Shown here: piece by piece, positions 10,014 through 20,366 of the stretch
Layout: every line of letters starts with the position of its first letter
How positions within the stretch are numbered: the first letter of the stretch is position 1
Source of the DNA: Burkholderiaceae bacterium
GTDB lineage: Bacteria; Pseudomonadota; Gammaproteobacteria; Burkholderiales; Burkholderiaceae_D
DNA: 64,000 nt
Reading direction: 5' to 3'
Assembly: GCA_031291325.1 (NCBI GenBank)
Contig: JARLJG010000045.1
Coordinates: forward strand, 1 to 64,000
The notes under the pieces: model-generated
Databases searched by the model: none
Told to the model about the DNA's origin: nothing
The model's input: only the letters and a program-made list of their open reading frames with translations
Program-made: the position numbers and the translations under genes

Positions 10014-11645
10014 TCATTTGCGATGTTTCGGATGATGTGCTCCACTTTGCGATCCCCGCAACGCCCGCAGACGTTCAAGCAAGACCAGGTCCGGCACCAT
10101 CGCCGCCGCGATTTCGCCTGCGTAGATCGATTGTTCGTTCCCGTCCAGGGTGATAACGTCGCCTTCGTTGAGTGTCATTGCGCCGAAGGACACCGTTCGC
10201 GCCGTCATGTCGATGCCAAGATCGCCGCAGCCAACCAGGCAGACTTTGCCCAGTTGCCGTGCCACGACTGCCGCATGCGAGGTTCGCGCTCCGCGCTGCG
10301 TCAGCAAACCGACCGCTGCTTGCATCGCCTCGATATCGCTGGTTTCTGCGTCTTGCCTTACCAGGATGATGGGGACACCGGCTTGGCTGCGTTGCAGCGC
10401 GCGTTGCTCGTCCAGCGCGATTTCTCCGCATACGACGCCAGAGCAGGCCGGCATCGCCTTGGCCAATACGCTTGGCTGGGCGTCGCGCGATCCCTGGGGC
10501 GCCAACTGGACGGTGCCGATGTCCGCTTCCTGCAGCCCCGCGGTGCGTTCGAGCGCCGCAGCGGTATCGATGACGCCTTCGTCCAGCAGGTCCAGCGCAA
10601 TGCGTGCGCAAGCCAAAGGGGTGCGTTTGCCGGATCGGGTTTGCAGCATGTAGAGCGTGCCGTCCTGCACCGTGAACTCGAAATCCTGCATGTCCGCGAA
10701 TTCGCCTTCCAATGCCTTGGCCGCCGCTTCAAGTCTGCTCCACGCCTCCGGCAGGTTGTCTGCCAACGCCTGGTTCCCATAAGCATTGCGACGGCCGGAA
10801 ACAACGTCTTCGCCCTGCGCATTGCTTAAAAAGTCTACCCAAAGCCGGCGTTCGCCGTTGGTCGGGTCTCGGGTAAATCCGACGCCCGCTCCCGACTGAC
10901 CGCCGCTGTTGCCGAATACCATGCGTTGAATCGTCACCGCAGTGCCCATCGCGGCGTCGATCCCGTTCAGCTTGCGATAGGTCACGGCTTTCTCGGATTC
11001 CCAGGACGCGAAAACCGCGCAAATTGCACCGGAAAGTTGTTCGTTGACATCTTGCGGAAACGGCTTCCTGGCGTTTTCCTGATAAATCGCCAGAAAGCGT
11101 CGTGTCAGCGCCCGCAATTCGCTGAAGTCAAGTTCCCGCTCGTCCCGACCGCGCGTCGCGCTTTCAAGTTCGTTCTCGAACACTGCGGCAGGCAGTCCCT
11201 CCACCACCTCGCCGTAGGTGGCGACCAAACGCCGGTAGGCATCCCAGACCAATCTGGGGTTGCCCGATTGGCGCAACAGTCCAGGAAGCGTGCGGTCGCA
11301 CAATCCAATATTCAAAAGGGTTTCCATCATGCCCGGCATGGATACCGGCGCGCCGGAGCGCACCGATACGATCAAGGGATTGCGCGTGTCGCCGAAAATC
11401 TGCCCGGCCACCTCTTGCAAAGCGGCCAGCCCGACCTTGAAAAGAGCATGCAGGCATTCTTCGGGAGATTGCGTAAAATGCGTTCCAATCACCAATGCGG
11501 GTGGCACCGGCAGGCCGATTTCTGCCATGCGCAGCAGATTGAATGCCTTCGACCCCATGCGCTCGCGATCGGGTTTGTGGCAACGGGACGTGTCGCCGCT
11601 GGCGATCAAATAGAAATGATGCGGCCAGTGAGAAATGGCGCTCAT
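10014..11645 (-). CDS. PPDK-like dikinase lacking the pyruvate/PEP domain
   Basis: A 543-residue protein closest to the N-terminal part of pyruvate phosphate dikinase. The ATP-grasp half shows GSKAFNLLRMAEIGLPVPP, VSVRSGAPVSMPGMMETLLN and SGAGVGFTRDP with NAQGEDV, all PPDK hallmarks. The swivelling phosphohistidine domain has LTQRGARTSHAAVVAR with His457 as the acceptor. A full PPDK (about 880 residues) continues into a PEP/pyruvate barrel; this one stops about 85 residues after the histidine. It should be able to move phosphate from ATP to His457, but the final acceptor is unknown. Its ATG overlaps the stop of the upstream DUF47-like gene (ATGA), so the two products are probably made together. 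Confidence 0.85.
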   Translation of the reverse strand: MSAISHWPHHFYLIASGDTSRCHKPDRERMGSKAFNLLRMAEIGLPVPPALVIGTHFTQSPEECLHALFKVGLAALQEVAGQIFGDTRNPLIVSVRSGAPVSMPGMMETLLNIGLCDRTLPGLLRQSGNPRLVWDAYRRLVATYGEVVEGLPAAVFENELESATRGRDERELDFSELRALTRRFLAIYQENARKPFPQDVNEQLSGAICAVFASWESEKAVTYRKLNGIDAAMGTAVTIQRMVFGNSGGQSGAGVGFTRDPTNGERRLWVDFLSNAQGEDVVSGRRNAYGNQALADNLPEAWSRLEAAAKALEGEFADMQDFEFTVQDGTLYMLQTRSGKRTPLACARIALDLLDEGVIDTAAALERTAGLQEADIGTVQLAPQGSRDAQPSVLAKAMPACSGVVCGEIALDEQRALQRSQAGVPIILVRQDAETSDIEAMQAAVGLLTQRGARTSHAAVVARQLGKVCLVGCGDLGIDMTARTVSFGAMTLNEGDVITLDGNEQSIYAGEIAAAMVPDLVLLERLRALRGSQSGAHHPKHRK

Positions 11646-13594
11646 GCTGAAAGTCCTGTCTTGGCAAGCACCATTTGGCGCAACGCGTATCCCGCCGCGA
11701 GCAGATGGTCGGAAGCCTTTTCGATGGTATTGGACAAATCGGTAGCCAGTTGAAATCCGGCAGCCGAATCATGCAGCGAACGCACGATAGTCATGCGCGC
11801 CTGGCGCGAAAGCTCGTCGCAAAGCCGCTCCGCGCGCAGCACGCGCCACAGCGTCTGCAAAAACAATTCGCTGTCGGTTGAATCGCTTTCTTCGCTGACC
11901 GTGCGCGCGATTTCGATCGCACGCACCTGATCTTGAATTGCCGCCAGTGTCGTTTCTGCCAACCGGCGCAGCGCCTCGTTGACCGGCGCCGGCAGGCCGG
12001 ATAGCGGCGCCAACAAGGTCAGGGAATGCATGAAAATCGCTTCCTCCAGCGCATCTGCCACGTCATCGGATTTCTCCAGCAAGTCGACAATGGGCGACCA
12101 CCGGGTGTGGCGCTCTGCCCGCAGCCGCGCCTCCATGAGCTGGTGGTCGGCTTGGCGCTCCCAGCTCTTGGCGCGCGCAACGGCTTGGGAAATTTCCGCC
12201 GATGCGGCTGCGGCGCGGTTCTCAAGCGCGTCGCACAACGCGCCTGCAAGCGCGTGACAATATGCCGCATGTTCCGCCAGCAGGTCGAATTCAAAGGTTC
12301 GTCGATGCAGCACGCGCACCAGCAGCACGCGTGCCTCGTCGGCGATCAGTGCGACTGGCTGATTCTGCCGCAACATTGTGCTGGATATACGCAGGAGGCT
12401 CGTCAAATATCCGCTCGCCGCCGTCTCCCCAAGAACCTCGTCGAGACGATCGCCGACCCGAAACGCATCGCTATCGACCGCTTGCATGGCATTGAAGACA
12501 AGCCGTTCGGCGCCCGCCAGCAGCCACGCCATATGGCCCCATTCTTCCTGTGACGATCGTCGCAAGATTGCCACGGCCTGCGCCTTGCCGACAAAAAACT
12601 GCAGTCGTTTGCGCGCCCGATTCCAGTCGATGACAAACACAATGCGCGAGGCAACGGCTTCCAGCGCGTCCAGCAATTTCTGGCCGTCGGCCTCGAGGGT
12701 CGCTGTCCCCACCGTGTATGGCTTCCCGGCGTTAAGGCCACTGGTGGTCAGCGGCTCATGGATGTTCCAAGCAAATCCTATTTCTTGCAGCATCTCGCAA
12801 AAAAAGGCAAACCGTCCGGCATGCAGGTCGGAGTAGGTCAGGCTGATGGTTTGCCGCTCCACTTCGATGACCAGCACATGAACGTCATTGGTGCCGATAT
12901 CGTTTTGGATCAGCAAGCGCGCGCCGTCGCGGGTCGCCACGGTATCGAGCCCCGGGTGGGAAAATTTGAGCGCGCCGGTGCGGTGCAAGCCGCGCATGAA
13001 AGCCTGAATTTGCGGCCGGTCGGCGTCGTCGAGTTGCCACACATGCGCGCCGTCCAGATCTTCGGTTGCGATTTGTCCTGCCAGCGCGTTCAACTGCTTA
13101 TGCAAATCCATGACCAGCAGATGGAAGCTGTCGCCGCCATCGCGGTTGCCGCGCGTCAAAGCCGCCAGCGATTCGTTGCCGAGACCTTCTTGATCTTCCA
13201 TCCGTCGCAATTCTTGCAGCCACATGTCGCGCCGGGCCGTCAGATCCGACCCGCTATCCTGGGCAAGCTCGCAAACGGGGCGCGCCATGGTCGACAGGTC
13301 GGCAGCCAACACGCGAAGAAACTGCACCATCTCCGGCAGCACGAGCGCGTGTCCGTCAAAGTACGCGGTCTTGACAAAGTCCTTTAGCCATCCCGCTTCG
13401 TGCAGCCCGGCTTTCGCAAGATCGGGCCCCCAGTCTGCCACAGGCGCCTCCGGTTGTCGGGCGTACTGGGCAGCGGATTGCAGCAAGCTCAAGTAAAGTT
13501 TGATGCGATCATTGGCGGAAAGGGCGGATTTTATCCAGGCCGGCATCAACAGGGATTGCTGTCCCAGGGCGGCAACAGCCTTTTCTTTTAGCAT
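11642..13594 (-). CDS. Large protein with C-terminal DUF47/PhoU-like domain
   Basis: A 650-residue soluble protein. The C-terminal 200 residues are helical and resemble DUF47/PhoU proteins: SWERQADHQLMEARLR, then LLEKSDDVADALEEA, then further helices ending NTIEKASDHLLAAG. Such domains are known as partners of phosphate transport. The first 440 residues match no family I recognise. A compact mixed region around residues 215-260 (HPGLDTVATRDGARLLIQND...) suggests a folded domain. It is the first gene of a two-gene operon with the truncated dikinase (4-base overlap). The two may form a phosphate-handling complex; that is inference. Confidence 0.7.
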   Translation of the reverse strand: MLKEKAVAALGQQSLLMPAWIKSALSANDRIKLYLSLLQSAAQYARQPEAPVADWGPDLAKAGLHEAGWLKDFVKTAYFDGHALVLPEMVQFLRVLAADLSTMARPVCELAQDSGSDLTARRDMWLQELRRMEDQEGLGNESLAALTRGNRDGGDSFHLLVMDLHKQLNALAGQIATEDLDGAHVWQLDDADRPQIQAFMRGLHRTGALKFSHPGLDTVATRDGARLLIQNDIGTNDVHVLVIEVERQTISLTYSDLHAGRFAFFCEMLQEIGFAWNIHEPLTTSGLNAGKPYTVGTATLEADGQKLLDALEAVASRIVFVIDWNRARKRLQFFVGKAQAVAILRRSSQEEWGHMAWLLAGAERLVFNAMQAVDSDAFRVGDRLDEVLGETAASGYLTSLLRISSTMLRQNQPVALIADEARVLLVRVLHRRTFEFDLLAEHAAYCHALAGALCDALENRAAAASAEISQAVARAKSWERQADHQLMEARLRAERHTRWSPIVDLLEKSDDVADALEEAIFMHSLTLLAPLSGLPAPVNEALRRLAETTLAAIQDQVRAIEIARTVSEESDSTDSELFLQTLWRVLRAERLCDELSRQARMTIVRSLHDSAAGFQLATDLSNTIEKASDHLLAAGYALRQMVLAKTGLSA

Positions 13595-13652
13595 GGAAGC
13601 TCACGGTAACGAAACGGGAAATATCTTTCGTAAGTGTAGATGCGCATTGTGG

Positions 13653-13669
13653 CGATTTAATGACAATCG
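13653..13669. promoter_or_regulatory. Inverted repeat upstream of the DUF47-like gene
   Basis: CGATT-N7-AATCG lies about 60 bases ahead of the DUF47-like start, in the 189-base gap between that gene and yhhJ. It could be an operator. No transcription factor is identified, and the repeat is short enough to be chance. Confidence 0.25.
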
Positions 13670-13783
13670 AACCTATGGCTATCTTTGCGAAGCAACCATG
13701 ATTTCTTTCAACCGGGTGTCTGGCGCGGTCAATGTGCTTCCGGCCATGGCAGCTCTTTCCTTATCCGCCCGAATGCCGCAGTT

Positions 13784-14908
13784 TCATGCCATCAGGCTGA
13801 TGGTCTTGCGAAAGCGCACAAGCGCCGCTGCGAACAGCACGCTGCCGATGGCAATGATGGCCAGCATTTGCGGCCATACCACGTCCAGTCCGGCTCCGCG
13901 ATAGAGAATCGCCTGCGCGGCCGAGACGAAATGCGTGGTCGGCGCGGCCAGCATGATGTCTTGCACCAGGCGCGGCATGCTTTCGCGCGGCGTCATGCCG
14001 CCCGACAACATCTCCAGCGGTATCAGCACCAGCACCAGCAGCATGCCGAATTGCGGCATCGAACGCGCCAGCGTCGCCAGGAAGATACCCATCGAGGTGG
14101 TGGCAAACAAGTGCAGCGCCACCACCAGCATGAAGAGCGCGATCGAGCCCTGGATCGGCACGTGCAGCGTCAACTGCACCACGAAAATGAGCGACGTCAG
14201 CGCCGCCAGCAACACCACCAAACCCATGGACCAGACCTTGGCCAGCATGATTTCCGACGGTTTGACCGGCATTACCAGCAAGTGCTCGATGGTGCCGTGT
14301 TCGCGTTCGCGGATCAGCGCCGCGCCGGTCAGGATGATCGACAGCATGGTCACGTCGTTGATGATTTCCATCAGTGAGCCGAACCAGGACTGCTCGATGT
14401 TCGGATTGAAGCGCATGTGCAGGTTCAGGTCCACCGGCGGCGCGCTGCTGTCGCGGTAGTGCTGCACATATTCGCCGACTTCCTCGGCCACGATCTGCTG
14501 GATATAGGCGGTGCCGGTGAATGCCTGGGTCATGCGCGTCGCATCCACATTCAACTGCGCCGCCGGCGACCTGCCGGCCAGCACGTCGCTCTGGAAACCG
14601 GGCGGGATATCGAGCACGAAGGTATAGTCGCCGTTGTCCATGCCGGGATCCATTTCGGTCAACGATATCACGCGCGGTTGGTTGAAGTGCGGCGGATAGA
14701 AGCTCGAGGTCAGGCGCGCCGACAGCGGCGAGCCGTCTTCGTCGACGATTGCAATCGCCGCGTGGTGCAGGCTCTCCGGCATCACCGTTGCAGCCACATA
14801 GATGGCCAGCGTGAAGGTGTAGGCGATCAGCACCAGCATCATCGGATCGCGGATCAGGCTCCACAACTCCTTGACGCCCAGGCGGTAGATATTGGCCAGC
14901 ATGCGCAT
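13784..14908 (-). CDS. yhhJ: ABC-2 type permease, YhhJ-like
   Basis: A 374-residue inner-membrane permease. The first transmembrane helix is at about 22-42 (MMLVLIAYTFTLAIYVA), then a large periplasmic domain (about 45-175), then five or so helices between 180 and 370. The intracellular EREHGTIEHLLVMPVKPSEIMLAK is the conserved ABC-2 coupling segment. It begins four bases after the RbbA-like gene and is the last gene of the efflux operon. With the permease part of RbbA it would make the pair of membrane halves of the exporter. Substrate unknown. Confidence 0.88.
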   Translation of the reverse strand: MRMLANIYRLGVKELWSLIRDPMMLVLIAYTFTLAIYVAATVMPESLHHAAIAIVDEDGSPLSARLTSSFYPPHFNQPRVISLTEMDPGMDNGDYTFVLDIPPGFQSDVLAGRSPAAQLNVDATRMTQAFTGTAYIQQIVAEEVGEYVQHYRDSSAPPVDLNLHMRFNPNIEQSWFGSLMEIINDVTMLSIILTGAALIREREHGTIEHLLVMPVKPSEIMLAKVWSMGLVVLLAALTSLIFVVQLTLHVPIQGSIALFMLVVALHLFATTSMGIFLATLARSMPQFGMLLVLVLIPLEMLSGGMTPRESMPRLVQDIMLAAPTTHFVSAAQAILYRGAGLDVVWPQMLAIIAIGSVLFAAALVRFRKTISLMA

Positions 14909-14912
14909 TGGT

Positions 14913-17681
14913 TCAGTTCTCCTGCTTTTTCAGCAGCACGATGGCCAAGCCGAGGATCACCGGCACGGACGCCAGCAGCGGCAACAATGACGGCATCAAC
15001 GCGCGCAGGTCGAGCGCCTTGCTGAACACGCCCCGGCTGATCGTGAGGAAATAAGTCGCCGGGTAAAGGCTGCCGACGAAGGCGCCCGTGCCTTCCAGCG
15101 ACGACACCGGATTCAACAGGCCGGCAAACTGCACGCAGGGTATCAAGGTGCCGATCATGGTCACGAACATGGCCGCGATCTGGCTCTTGGTGAAGGTCGA
15201 GCACAACAGGCCGAAGCCGGTGGAAGCGGTCACGAAAATCAGCGCAGCCAGGCTCAGCGCGCCGAAACTTCCCTTGATCGGCACGCCGAATACCGTCACC
15301 GCCAGCGCCGACATCAGCACGAAGTTGAACATTGCCAACACCACGTAGGGCACCTGCTTGCCGAGCAGGAATTCGGTCCGCGTCACCGGCGTCACATACA
15401 GGTTGATGATGGAGCCGAGTTCCTTTTCCCGCACCACGGACAACGCAGTCAGCATCGCGGGAATCATCATCAGCAGCATCGGGATGACAGCCGGCACCAT
15501 CGCCGGCAGGCTTTTCACGTCCGGGTTATAGCGGTAGCGGGTTTCGATCCTGGCGGCCTGGACCTGGCGCAGTCCGAGCCGATGTTCGGCGGTGTCGGCC
15601 AGCCATGCCAGGTGCATCTGCTGCAGGTAGCCGCGCACGGTCTCGGCCCGGGTCGGCATGGCGCCGTCGACCCATGCGCCGACGGCAGTCGGCGTGCCGC
15701 GTTCAAGGTCGCGGGCGAAGCCGGGGGGAATTTCGATGGCCAGCGCCAGTTCGCCGTTGCGCATGCGGCGATCCAGTTCGGCGTAGTCTGTAATCGGTGC
15801 ATGCTCGATGAAATAGCGCGAGCCGGCCAGGTTGAGCGTGTAGTTTTGGCTGAGCGCGGTTTGGTCGCGATCGAGCACCGCATACGGCAAGTCTTGCACG
15901 TCGAGGCTGATGCCGTAGCCGATGATGAACATCAGGATCGCGGTGCCAAGCAGGGCCAATGTGGCGCGCACCGGGTCGCGCCGCAGTTCCAGCGTCTCGC
16001 GCAGGGTGTAACTGAAGGCGCGCGCCAGGCTGAAACGCGACCGGCGCGGTGCTGCGGCAGGCGGCGCGTCTTGCATGTCGGCAGTCGAATCGGCGTCCGC
16101 AACCGCGGCATCGTCTGCGGATGGCCCTGCCGCTTCCTTGAGGTAGCTGATAAAGGCCTGCTCCAGCGTGGCCGCGCCGCGCTTGGCCGTGATGGCGGCG
16201 GGGGTGTCGGTGACCAGCACGCGACCGGCATGCATCAACGAGATGCGGTCGCAGCGCTCGGCTTCGTTCATGAAGTGGGTCGAGATGAAAATGGTCACGC
16301 CGTCGCGCCGGGCCAGATCGATCATCAGTTGCCAGAACAGGTCGCGCGCGACCGGATCGACGCCGGAAGTCGGTTCGTCGAGGATCAGCAATTCCGGCTT
16401 GTGCACCATTGCCACCGCCAGCGAGAGGCGCTGGCGCATGCCTAGCGGCAGGCTGTCGGGCAGGCTGTCCTGCACCTCGGTCAAGCCGAAGCGGGTGCTC
16501 ATTTCATCGACACGCGCTTCAATTTCGGTCGGCGCCACCCGAAACAGGCGGGCGTGCAGCACCAGGTTTTGCCGCACGCTCAGTTCGCCATACAGCGAAA
16601 AGGATTGCGACATGTAGCCGACGCGGAACCTGGTAGCGATGTCGCCCGGATCGATGTGGCTGCCAAACAGGCGTGCCGTGCCTTCGCTGGCGTCGAGCAG
16701 GCCGGTCAGCATCTTCATGGTGGTGGATTTGCCGCAGCCGTTCGAGCCGAGGAAACCGAAAATTTCGCCGCGCAAGATGCGGAAGTTCACATGGTCGACC
16801 GCCACGAAGTTGCCGAAGCGCATGGTCAGGCCTTCGGCCTCGATGGCGACCTCGGCGCTGACCGCGCCCAGCGGTGGCACGATCACGTCGTGGTGGTCGC
16901 GCCGCCGCTCTGCTGGCAACATTGCGATGAAGGCCGCCTCCAGCGTCGCGGCCCCGGTCTGCGCGCGCAACTGCGCAGCGCTGCCGGTGGCCAGCACCCG
17001 TCCGGCATCCATCGCCACCAGCCAGTCGAAGCGCTCCGCCTCTTCCATGTAGGCGGTGGCGACGATCACGCTCATCGCCGGTCGCTCGCGGCGTATGCGC
17101 TCGATCAAGTCCCAGAACTGGCTGCGCGACAACGGATCCACGCCGGTGGTCGGCTCATCCAGGATCAGCAGGTCGGGGTCGTGTATCAGTGCACAGCACA
17201 GGCCGAGTTTTTGCTTCATGCCGCCCGACAGTTGGCCCGCCGGGCGTCCCAGGAACGGCCGCAGGCCGGTGCTGCCGGTGAGTTGGTCGATGCGACGCCG
17301 CCGTTCGCCGGCATCATGGCCGAACAGGCGACCGAAGAACTGCAGGTTTTCTTCCACCGACAAGGTCGGATACAGATTCTTGCCCAGGCCCTGCGGCATG
17401 TAAGCAATGCGCGGACACACCCGGTTGCGGTGCGTCCGGTCCGCCATGTCTCCAGCCAGCACGCGAACCTTGCCCTGCTGTATCTTGCGCGCGCCGGCCA
17501 GCAACGCCAGCAGGCTGGATTTGCCGACGCCGTCGGGGCCGATCAGGCCCACCATGCAAGCGGACGGCAGGTCGAGATCGATCGCACCGAGCGCCACCGT
17601 CTCGCCGTAGCGCAGGCTGACGCCCTCAAGCTGCGCGAATGCAGCGGCGCTGTTGCCGCCGCCGCTGCCACCGTCGCTCAC
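14913..17681 (-). CDS. rbbA: Fused double-ABC ATPase/permease, RbbA (YhiH)-like
   Basis: A 922-residue fusion. The first ABC domain (about 20-240) has Walker [10 protein letters not shown], signature LSGGMKQK and [12 protein letters not shown]. The second (about 270-500) has [10 protein letters not shown] and [12 protein letters not shown], but a degenerate signature, LPLGMRQR. An ABC-2 permease half follows (about 560-922). E. coli RbbA, same layout, was described as a ribosome-associated ATPase; the gene context here points to export. I start it at GTG 17681, which overlaps the HlyD stop as GTGA, behind AAGG; a TTG 33 bases upstream is less likely. Confidence 0.87.
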   Translation of the reverse strand: MSDGGSGGGNSAAAFAQLEGVSLRYGETVALGAIDLDLPSACMVGLIGPDGVGKSSLLALLAGARKIQQGKVRVLAGDMADRTHRNRVCPRIAYMPQGLGKNLYPTLSVEENLQFFGRLFGHDAGERRRRIDQLTGSTGLRPFLGRPAGQLSGGMKQKLGLCCALIHDPDLLILDEPTTGVDPLSRSQFWDLIERIRRERPAMSVIVATAYMEEAERFDWLVAMDAGRVLATGSAAQLRAQTGAATLEAAFIAMLPAERRRDHHDVIVPPLGAVSAEVAIEAEGLTMRFGNFVAVDHVNFRILRGEIFGFLGSNGCGKSTTMKMLTGLLDASEGTARLFGSHIDPGDIATRFRVGYMSQSFSLYGELSVRQNLVLHARLFRVAPTEIEARVDEMSTRFGLTEVQDSLPDSLPLGMRQRLSLAVAMVHKPELLILDEPTSGVDPVARDLFWQLMIDLARRDGVTIFISTHFMNEAERCDRISLMHAGRVLVTDTPAAITAKRGAATLEQAFISYLKEAAGPSADDAAVADADSTADMQDAPPAAAPRRSRFSLARAFSYTLRETLELRRDPVRATLALLGTAILMFIIGYGISLDVQDLPYAVLDRDQTALSQNYTLNLAGSRYFIEHAPITDYAELDRRMRNGELALAIEIPPGFARDLERGTPTAVGAWVDGAMPTRAETVRGYLQQMHLAWLADTAEHRLGLRQVQAARIETRYRYNPDVKSLPAMVPAVIPMLLMMIPAMLTALSVVREKELGSIINLYVTPVTRTEFLLGKQVPYVVLAMFNFVLMSALAVTVFGVPIKGSFGALSLAALIFVTASTGFGLLCSTFTKSQIAAMFVTMIGTLIPCVQFAGLLNPVSSLEGTGAFVGSLYPATYFLTISRGVFSKALDLRALMPSLLPLLASVPVILGLAIVLLKKQEN

Positions 17682-18745
17682 TGCGGAACCTTGACCGCCA
17701 ATTCGGCAGGCCAAGCCGCATTGGCATCAAGCTTGATCCACGCCACGCCGGGCACGCCGGTCTTGACTTGCTGCAAATGCTGGCGCAGCAACTCAGGGGC
17801 GATCTGCGCTTTCACGCGGAACATCAACTTCTGGCGCTCGCTGGCGGTTTCCACCGTCTTCGGCGTGAATTGCGCGATGCTGGCCACGAACGACACCTTG
17901 GCCGGTATTACATACTGTGGCGCAGCGTCGAGAATCAAATGCACTTCGCTACCCAACGCCAGGCTGCCGGCCACGGTTTCCGGCACGAAAAAACTCATCG
18001 TGACATCGGTCAGGTCCACCAGGTTGAGCACCTTGCCGCCGCCGCCGATCACTTCGCCCGGTTGCGCAATGCGATATTGCACGCGACCGGCGCGCGGCGC
18101 GGTGAGGACGCTGTCGTCGATATCGACGTTGATGCGGGTCAGCGTTGCCGCCGACGCGCCGACCACCGCCTGCGCTCCCGCAACCTGGGTGCGGGCAGCG
18201 ACAATGGCGCTGCGGGCGGCCATCAACTGTGCTTGCGCCGCCGCCACGGCTGCGGTTGCGCTGCGCACGCGGGCGCGATCGTCGTCGAGCTCCTGTTCGG
18301 ACGCCGCGCCTTCGCGGGTCAAGGTCTCGGAGCGGTGCAAGCGGATGCGCGCCGCATCCAGATCGGTTTCGCGCGCAGCCAGCATCGCCTGCGCGGCGAC
18401 CGCATCGCTTTCGCGCACCGCGACCTGGGCGTCGGCGCTGCTGACGGCTGCGACCGCCTGCTGCCGGTGCGCCTCTGCCTCCTCGCGCTGCGCTTGCAGC
18501 GACTGCACCTGCATGTGGGCAAGAACCTGCCCGGCTTTCACGAATTCGCCTTCCGCCACCAGGATATCCTGCACCCGGCCCGGATATTTGGTGGCGACAT
18601 CGATTTCCGTGGCTTCGACGCGACCGTTGCCGCTGACGAAGCGGTCGCCCGGGCCGTGCTGGCGCAAGACACTCCAGGCGTAGGCGGCTGCGCCGATTAC
18701 GACGACAGCGATAAGGATGGGTATTAGGCGTTTGGGGAGTTTCAT
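17678..18745 (-). CDS. HlyD-family periplasmic adaptor (YhiI-like)
   Basis: A 355-residue membrane fusion protein. An N-terminal anchor (about 8-26) precedes a lipoyl half-motif ([21 protein letters not shown]). Next comes a long Ala/Gln/Arg-rich coiled-coil hairpin (about 70-190), the second lipoyl half ([20 protein letters not shown]) and a beta-barrel domain. It links the inner-membrane ABC components to the outer-membrane factor encoded just upstream. I start it at ATG 18745, since the upstream in-frame extension would run into the preceding gene. Overlap with RbbA suggests translational coupling. Confidence 0.9.
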   Translation of the reverse strand: MKLPKRLIPILIAVVVIGAAAYAWSVLRQHGPGDRFVSGNGRVEATEIDVATKYPGRVQDILVAEGEFVKAGQVLAHMQVQSLQAQREEAEAHRQQAVAAVSSADAQVAVRESDAVAAQAMLAARETDLDAARIRLHRSETLTREGAASEQELDDDRARVRSATAAVAAAQAQLMAARSAIVAARTQVAGAQAVVGASAATLTRINVDIDDSVLTAPRAGRVQYRIAQPGEVIGGGGKVLNLVDLTDVTMSFFVPETVAGSLALGSEVHLILDAAPQYVIPAKVSFVASIAQFTPKTVETASERQKLMFRVKAQIAPELLRQHLQQVKTGVPGVAWIKLDANAAWPAELAVKVPQ

Positions 18746-18773
18746 CGGTTCGGATAGGGGTTCGTACTGAAAA

Positions 18774-20210
18774 TCAATGGAATGGCGCCGCCGCCATGTC
18801 TGCGTCGGCAACCTTTGCGAGCGAGCCGCCGCCCAGCGCTGTATACAGGGCGACACCGGAGGACAACAGCGCCCGGCGCGCCTGCACCAGTTGCTGCTGC
18901 GCGCTCAACAGATCTCGTTGCGCGTCCAGCACCTCGAGAAAGGCTGCCGAGCCGGCGTCGAAGCGCAGCAAGGACAGGCGCGCGCGCTCGCTTTGCACGT
19001 CCAGCGCGGTTGCCGCAATCGTCACTTGTTGCGCCAGCCAATAGCGCGCCGACAGCGCATCGTTCACGTCGCGAAACGCCGCCTGCACTGTTTTCTCGTA
19101 GTTCGCCACCGCTTCGTCGCGGCGTGCCTTGTTAAGTGCCAGATTGCTGTCGCGGCGACCGCCGTCGAACAGCGGCAGATCGATGGCCGGCGCCAGCAAC
19201 CAGGCCTTGCTGGTGGAATCGAACAGGCTGCTGAGATCGGTGCTGACGCCGCCCGCCAACGCGGTCAGCGTGATGCGCGGGAAAAATGCCGCGCGGGCAG
19301 CCGCGACATTGGCATGCGCAGCGCGCAACTGGTGTTCGGCGGCGACGATGTCAGGGCGGTTGTTGAGCAGGTCGGATGGCAGGCCTGCGCGTAACTCGCC
19401 AAGCGGCGATTCGACGCCCGCGCGCTCCGGATTATCCAACAGGTTCGGCGTAGCGCCTATCAACAAGGTCATGACCTGCATCTGCGCAGCGCGCGATTGC
19501 GTGAGCTGCGCCACCAGCGCCTGCGCCTGGGTCTGCAAGGTCTGCACCTGGGTCAGTTGCAGGCGCGAACTGGAGCCGACTTCAACCCGGCGCGTAAAAA
19601 TGCGCAGCGTCTCGGTGCGGCTTTGCAGCGCTTGCCGCGCCAGCGCCAGCCGGTCGTCGAGTTCACGCAGCACGAGATAGTTGTTGGCGACCTGTCCGAT
19701 CAGACTCAGCGTGGCGGCGCGACTGGCCTCGCCGCCGGACAGGTAGCTCTCCAGCGCGGCAGTTTGCAACTGCTTTACACGGCCCCAGAAATCCAGCTCC
19801 CAATTGGCGACGCCAAGGCCGACGTTGTAAACGGTTCCTTGCAGTGGCACCCCGAGCGGGTCGATGCCCGCCGGCAGTTGGGCCCGAGTGCCGCCCAGTT
19901 GCCCCGTCACCGACGGCAGCGTAGCCGATTGCTGGATGCCATAGGCGGCGCGCGCCTGTTCGACGCGCGCCGCAGCGACGCGCAAGTCGCGGTTGTTCTG
20001 CAGCGCCTGCGCAATCAACGCCTGCAACTGCGGATCGACGAAATAGTCGTGCCAATCCATTGCAGCAGCGTCGCGATCGCCCGGCTCGGTCGGTGTGTCG
20101 TACGCCGCCGCCACCGGCAGCGGCGGGCGCTCGAAGGGCGGCGCGCCAGCCGTGCAGCCAGCCAATTGCATGACAACGAAAATCAATGGTGAGGCGAGAC
20201 AGCGTTTCAT
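18774..20210 (-). CDS. NodT-family outer-membrane efflux lipoprotein
   Basis: A 478-residue outer-membrane factor. The signal peptide ends in lipobox LAGC (MKRCLASPLIFVVMQLAGC), then a proline-rich segment. Two repeated OMF/TolC-like halves carry the helical hairpins: ALIAQALQNNRDLRVAAARVEQARA and LLNNRPDIVAAEHQLRAAHANVAAAR. It would form the trimeric outer-membrane duct. As first gene of the operon it supplies a dedicated exit channel, so the whole pump is encoded together. Start chosen at ATG 20210, which gives a proper lipoprotein signal; an upstream in-frame start at 20243 would add eleven residues that spoil it. Confidence 0.9.
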   Translation of the reverse strand: MKRCLASPLIFVVMQLAGCTAGAPPFERPPLPVAAAYDTPTEPGDRDAAAMDWHDYFVDPQLQALIAQALQNNRDLRVAAARVEQARAAYGIQQSATLPSVTGQLGGTRAQLPAGIDPLGVPLQGTVYNVGLGVANWELDFWGRVKQLQTAALESYLSGGEASRAATLSLIGQVANNYLVLRELDDRLALARQALQSRTETLRIFTRRVEVGSSSRLQLTQVQTLQTQAQALVAQLTQSRAAQMQVMTLLIGATPNLLDNPERAGVESPLGELRAGLPSDLLNNRPDIVAAEHQLRAAHANVAAARAAFFPRITLTALAGGVSTDLSSLFDSTSKAWLLAPAIDLPLFDGGRRDSNLALNKARRDEAVANYEKTVQAAFRDVNDALSARYWLAQQVTIAATALDVQSERARLSLLRFDAGSAAFLEVLDAQRDLLSAQQQLVQARRALLSSGVALYTALGGGSLAKVADADMAAAPFH

Positions 20211-20352
20211 GTCATGTGAATCCGAAAATATGACGCCCGGCACACCGAAACCGGCAGGGACGGCATGTGGCGCATGGTTGGAAGCAAATCCGTATTACGC
20301 GCGCGCCGGCAATGAGAATGACTCAATTTTATGCAGGTGCAGCAATGTCGAT

Positions 20353-20366
20353 TTGATTTGCATCAA
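20353..20366. promoter_or_regulatory. FNR/ANR-type operator, perfect consensus
   Basis: TTGAT-TTGC-ATCAA matches the FNR/CRP-family anaerobic consensus exactly. On the minus strand a -10-like TAAAAT (20331-20326) lies 31 bases from the box centre, which places the box near -41.5 (class II activation) with a leader of roughly 108 nt to the outer-membrane-factor gene. On the plus strand TATCTT (20388-20393) has the same spacing. Oxygen control is therefore likely for the efflux operon, but unproven. Confidence 0.65.

Noticed and set aside
13653-13669. Second FNR site upstream of the DUF47-like gene
   Set aside because: The inverted repeat CGATT-N7-AATCG does not match the FNR half-sites or spacing.
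16554-18683. 709-codon plus-strand frame across the RbbA and HlyD genes
   Set aside because: Shadow of two well-supported minus-strand genes; it crosses their boundary and shows no domain.
20311-20330. Fur-box-like AATGAGAATGACTCAATTTT
   Set aside because: Only part of the Fur consensus fits and the repeat is imperfect; the FNR-type match nearby is far stronger.
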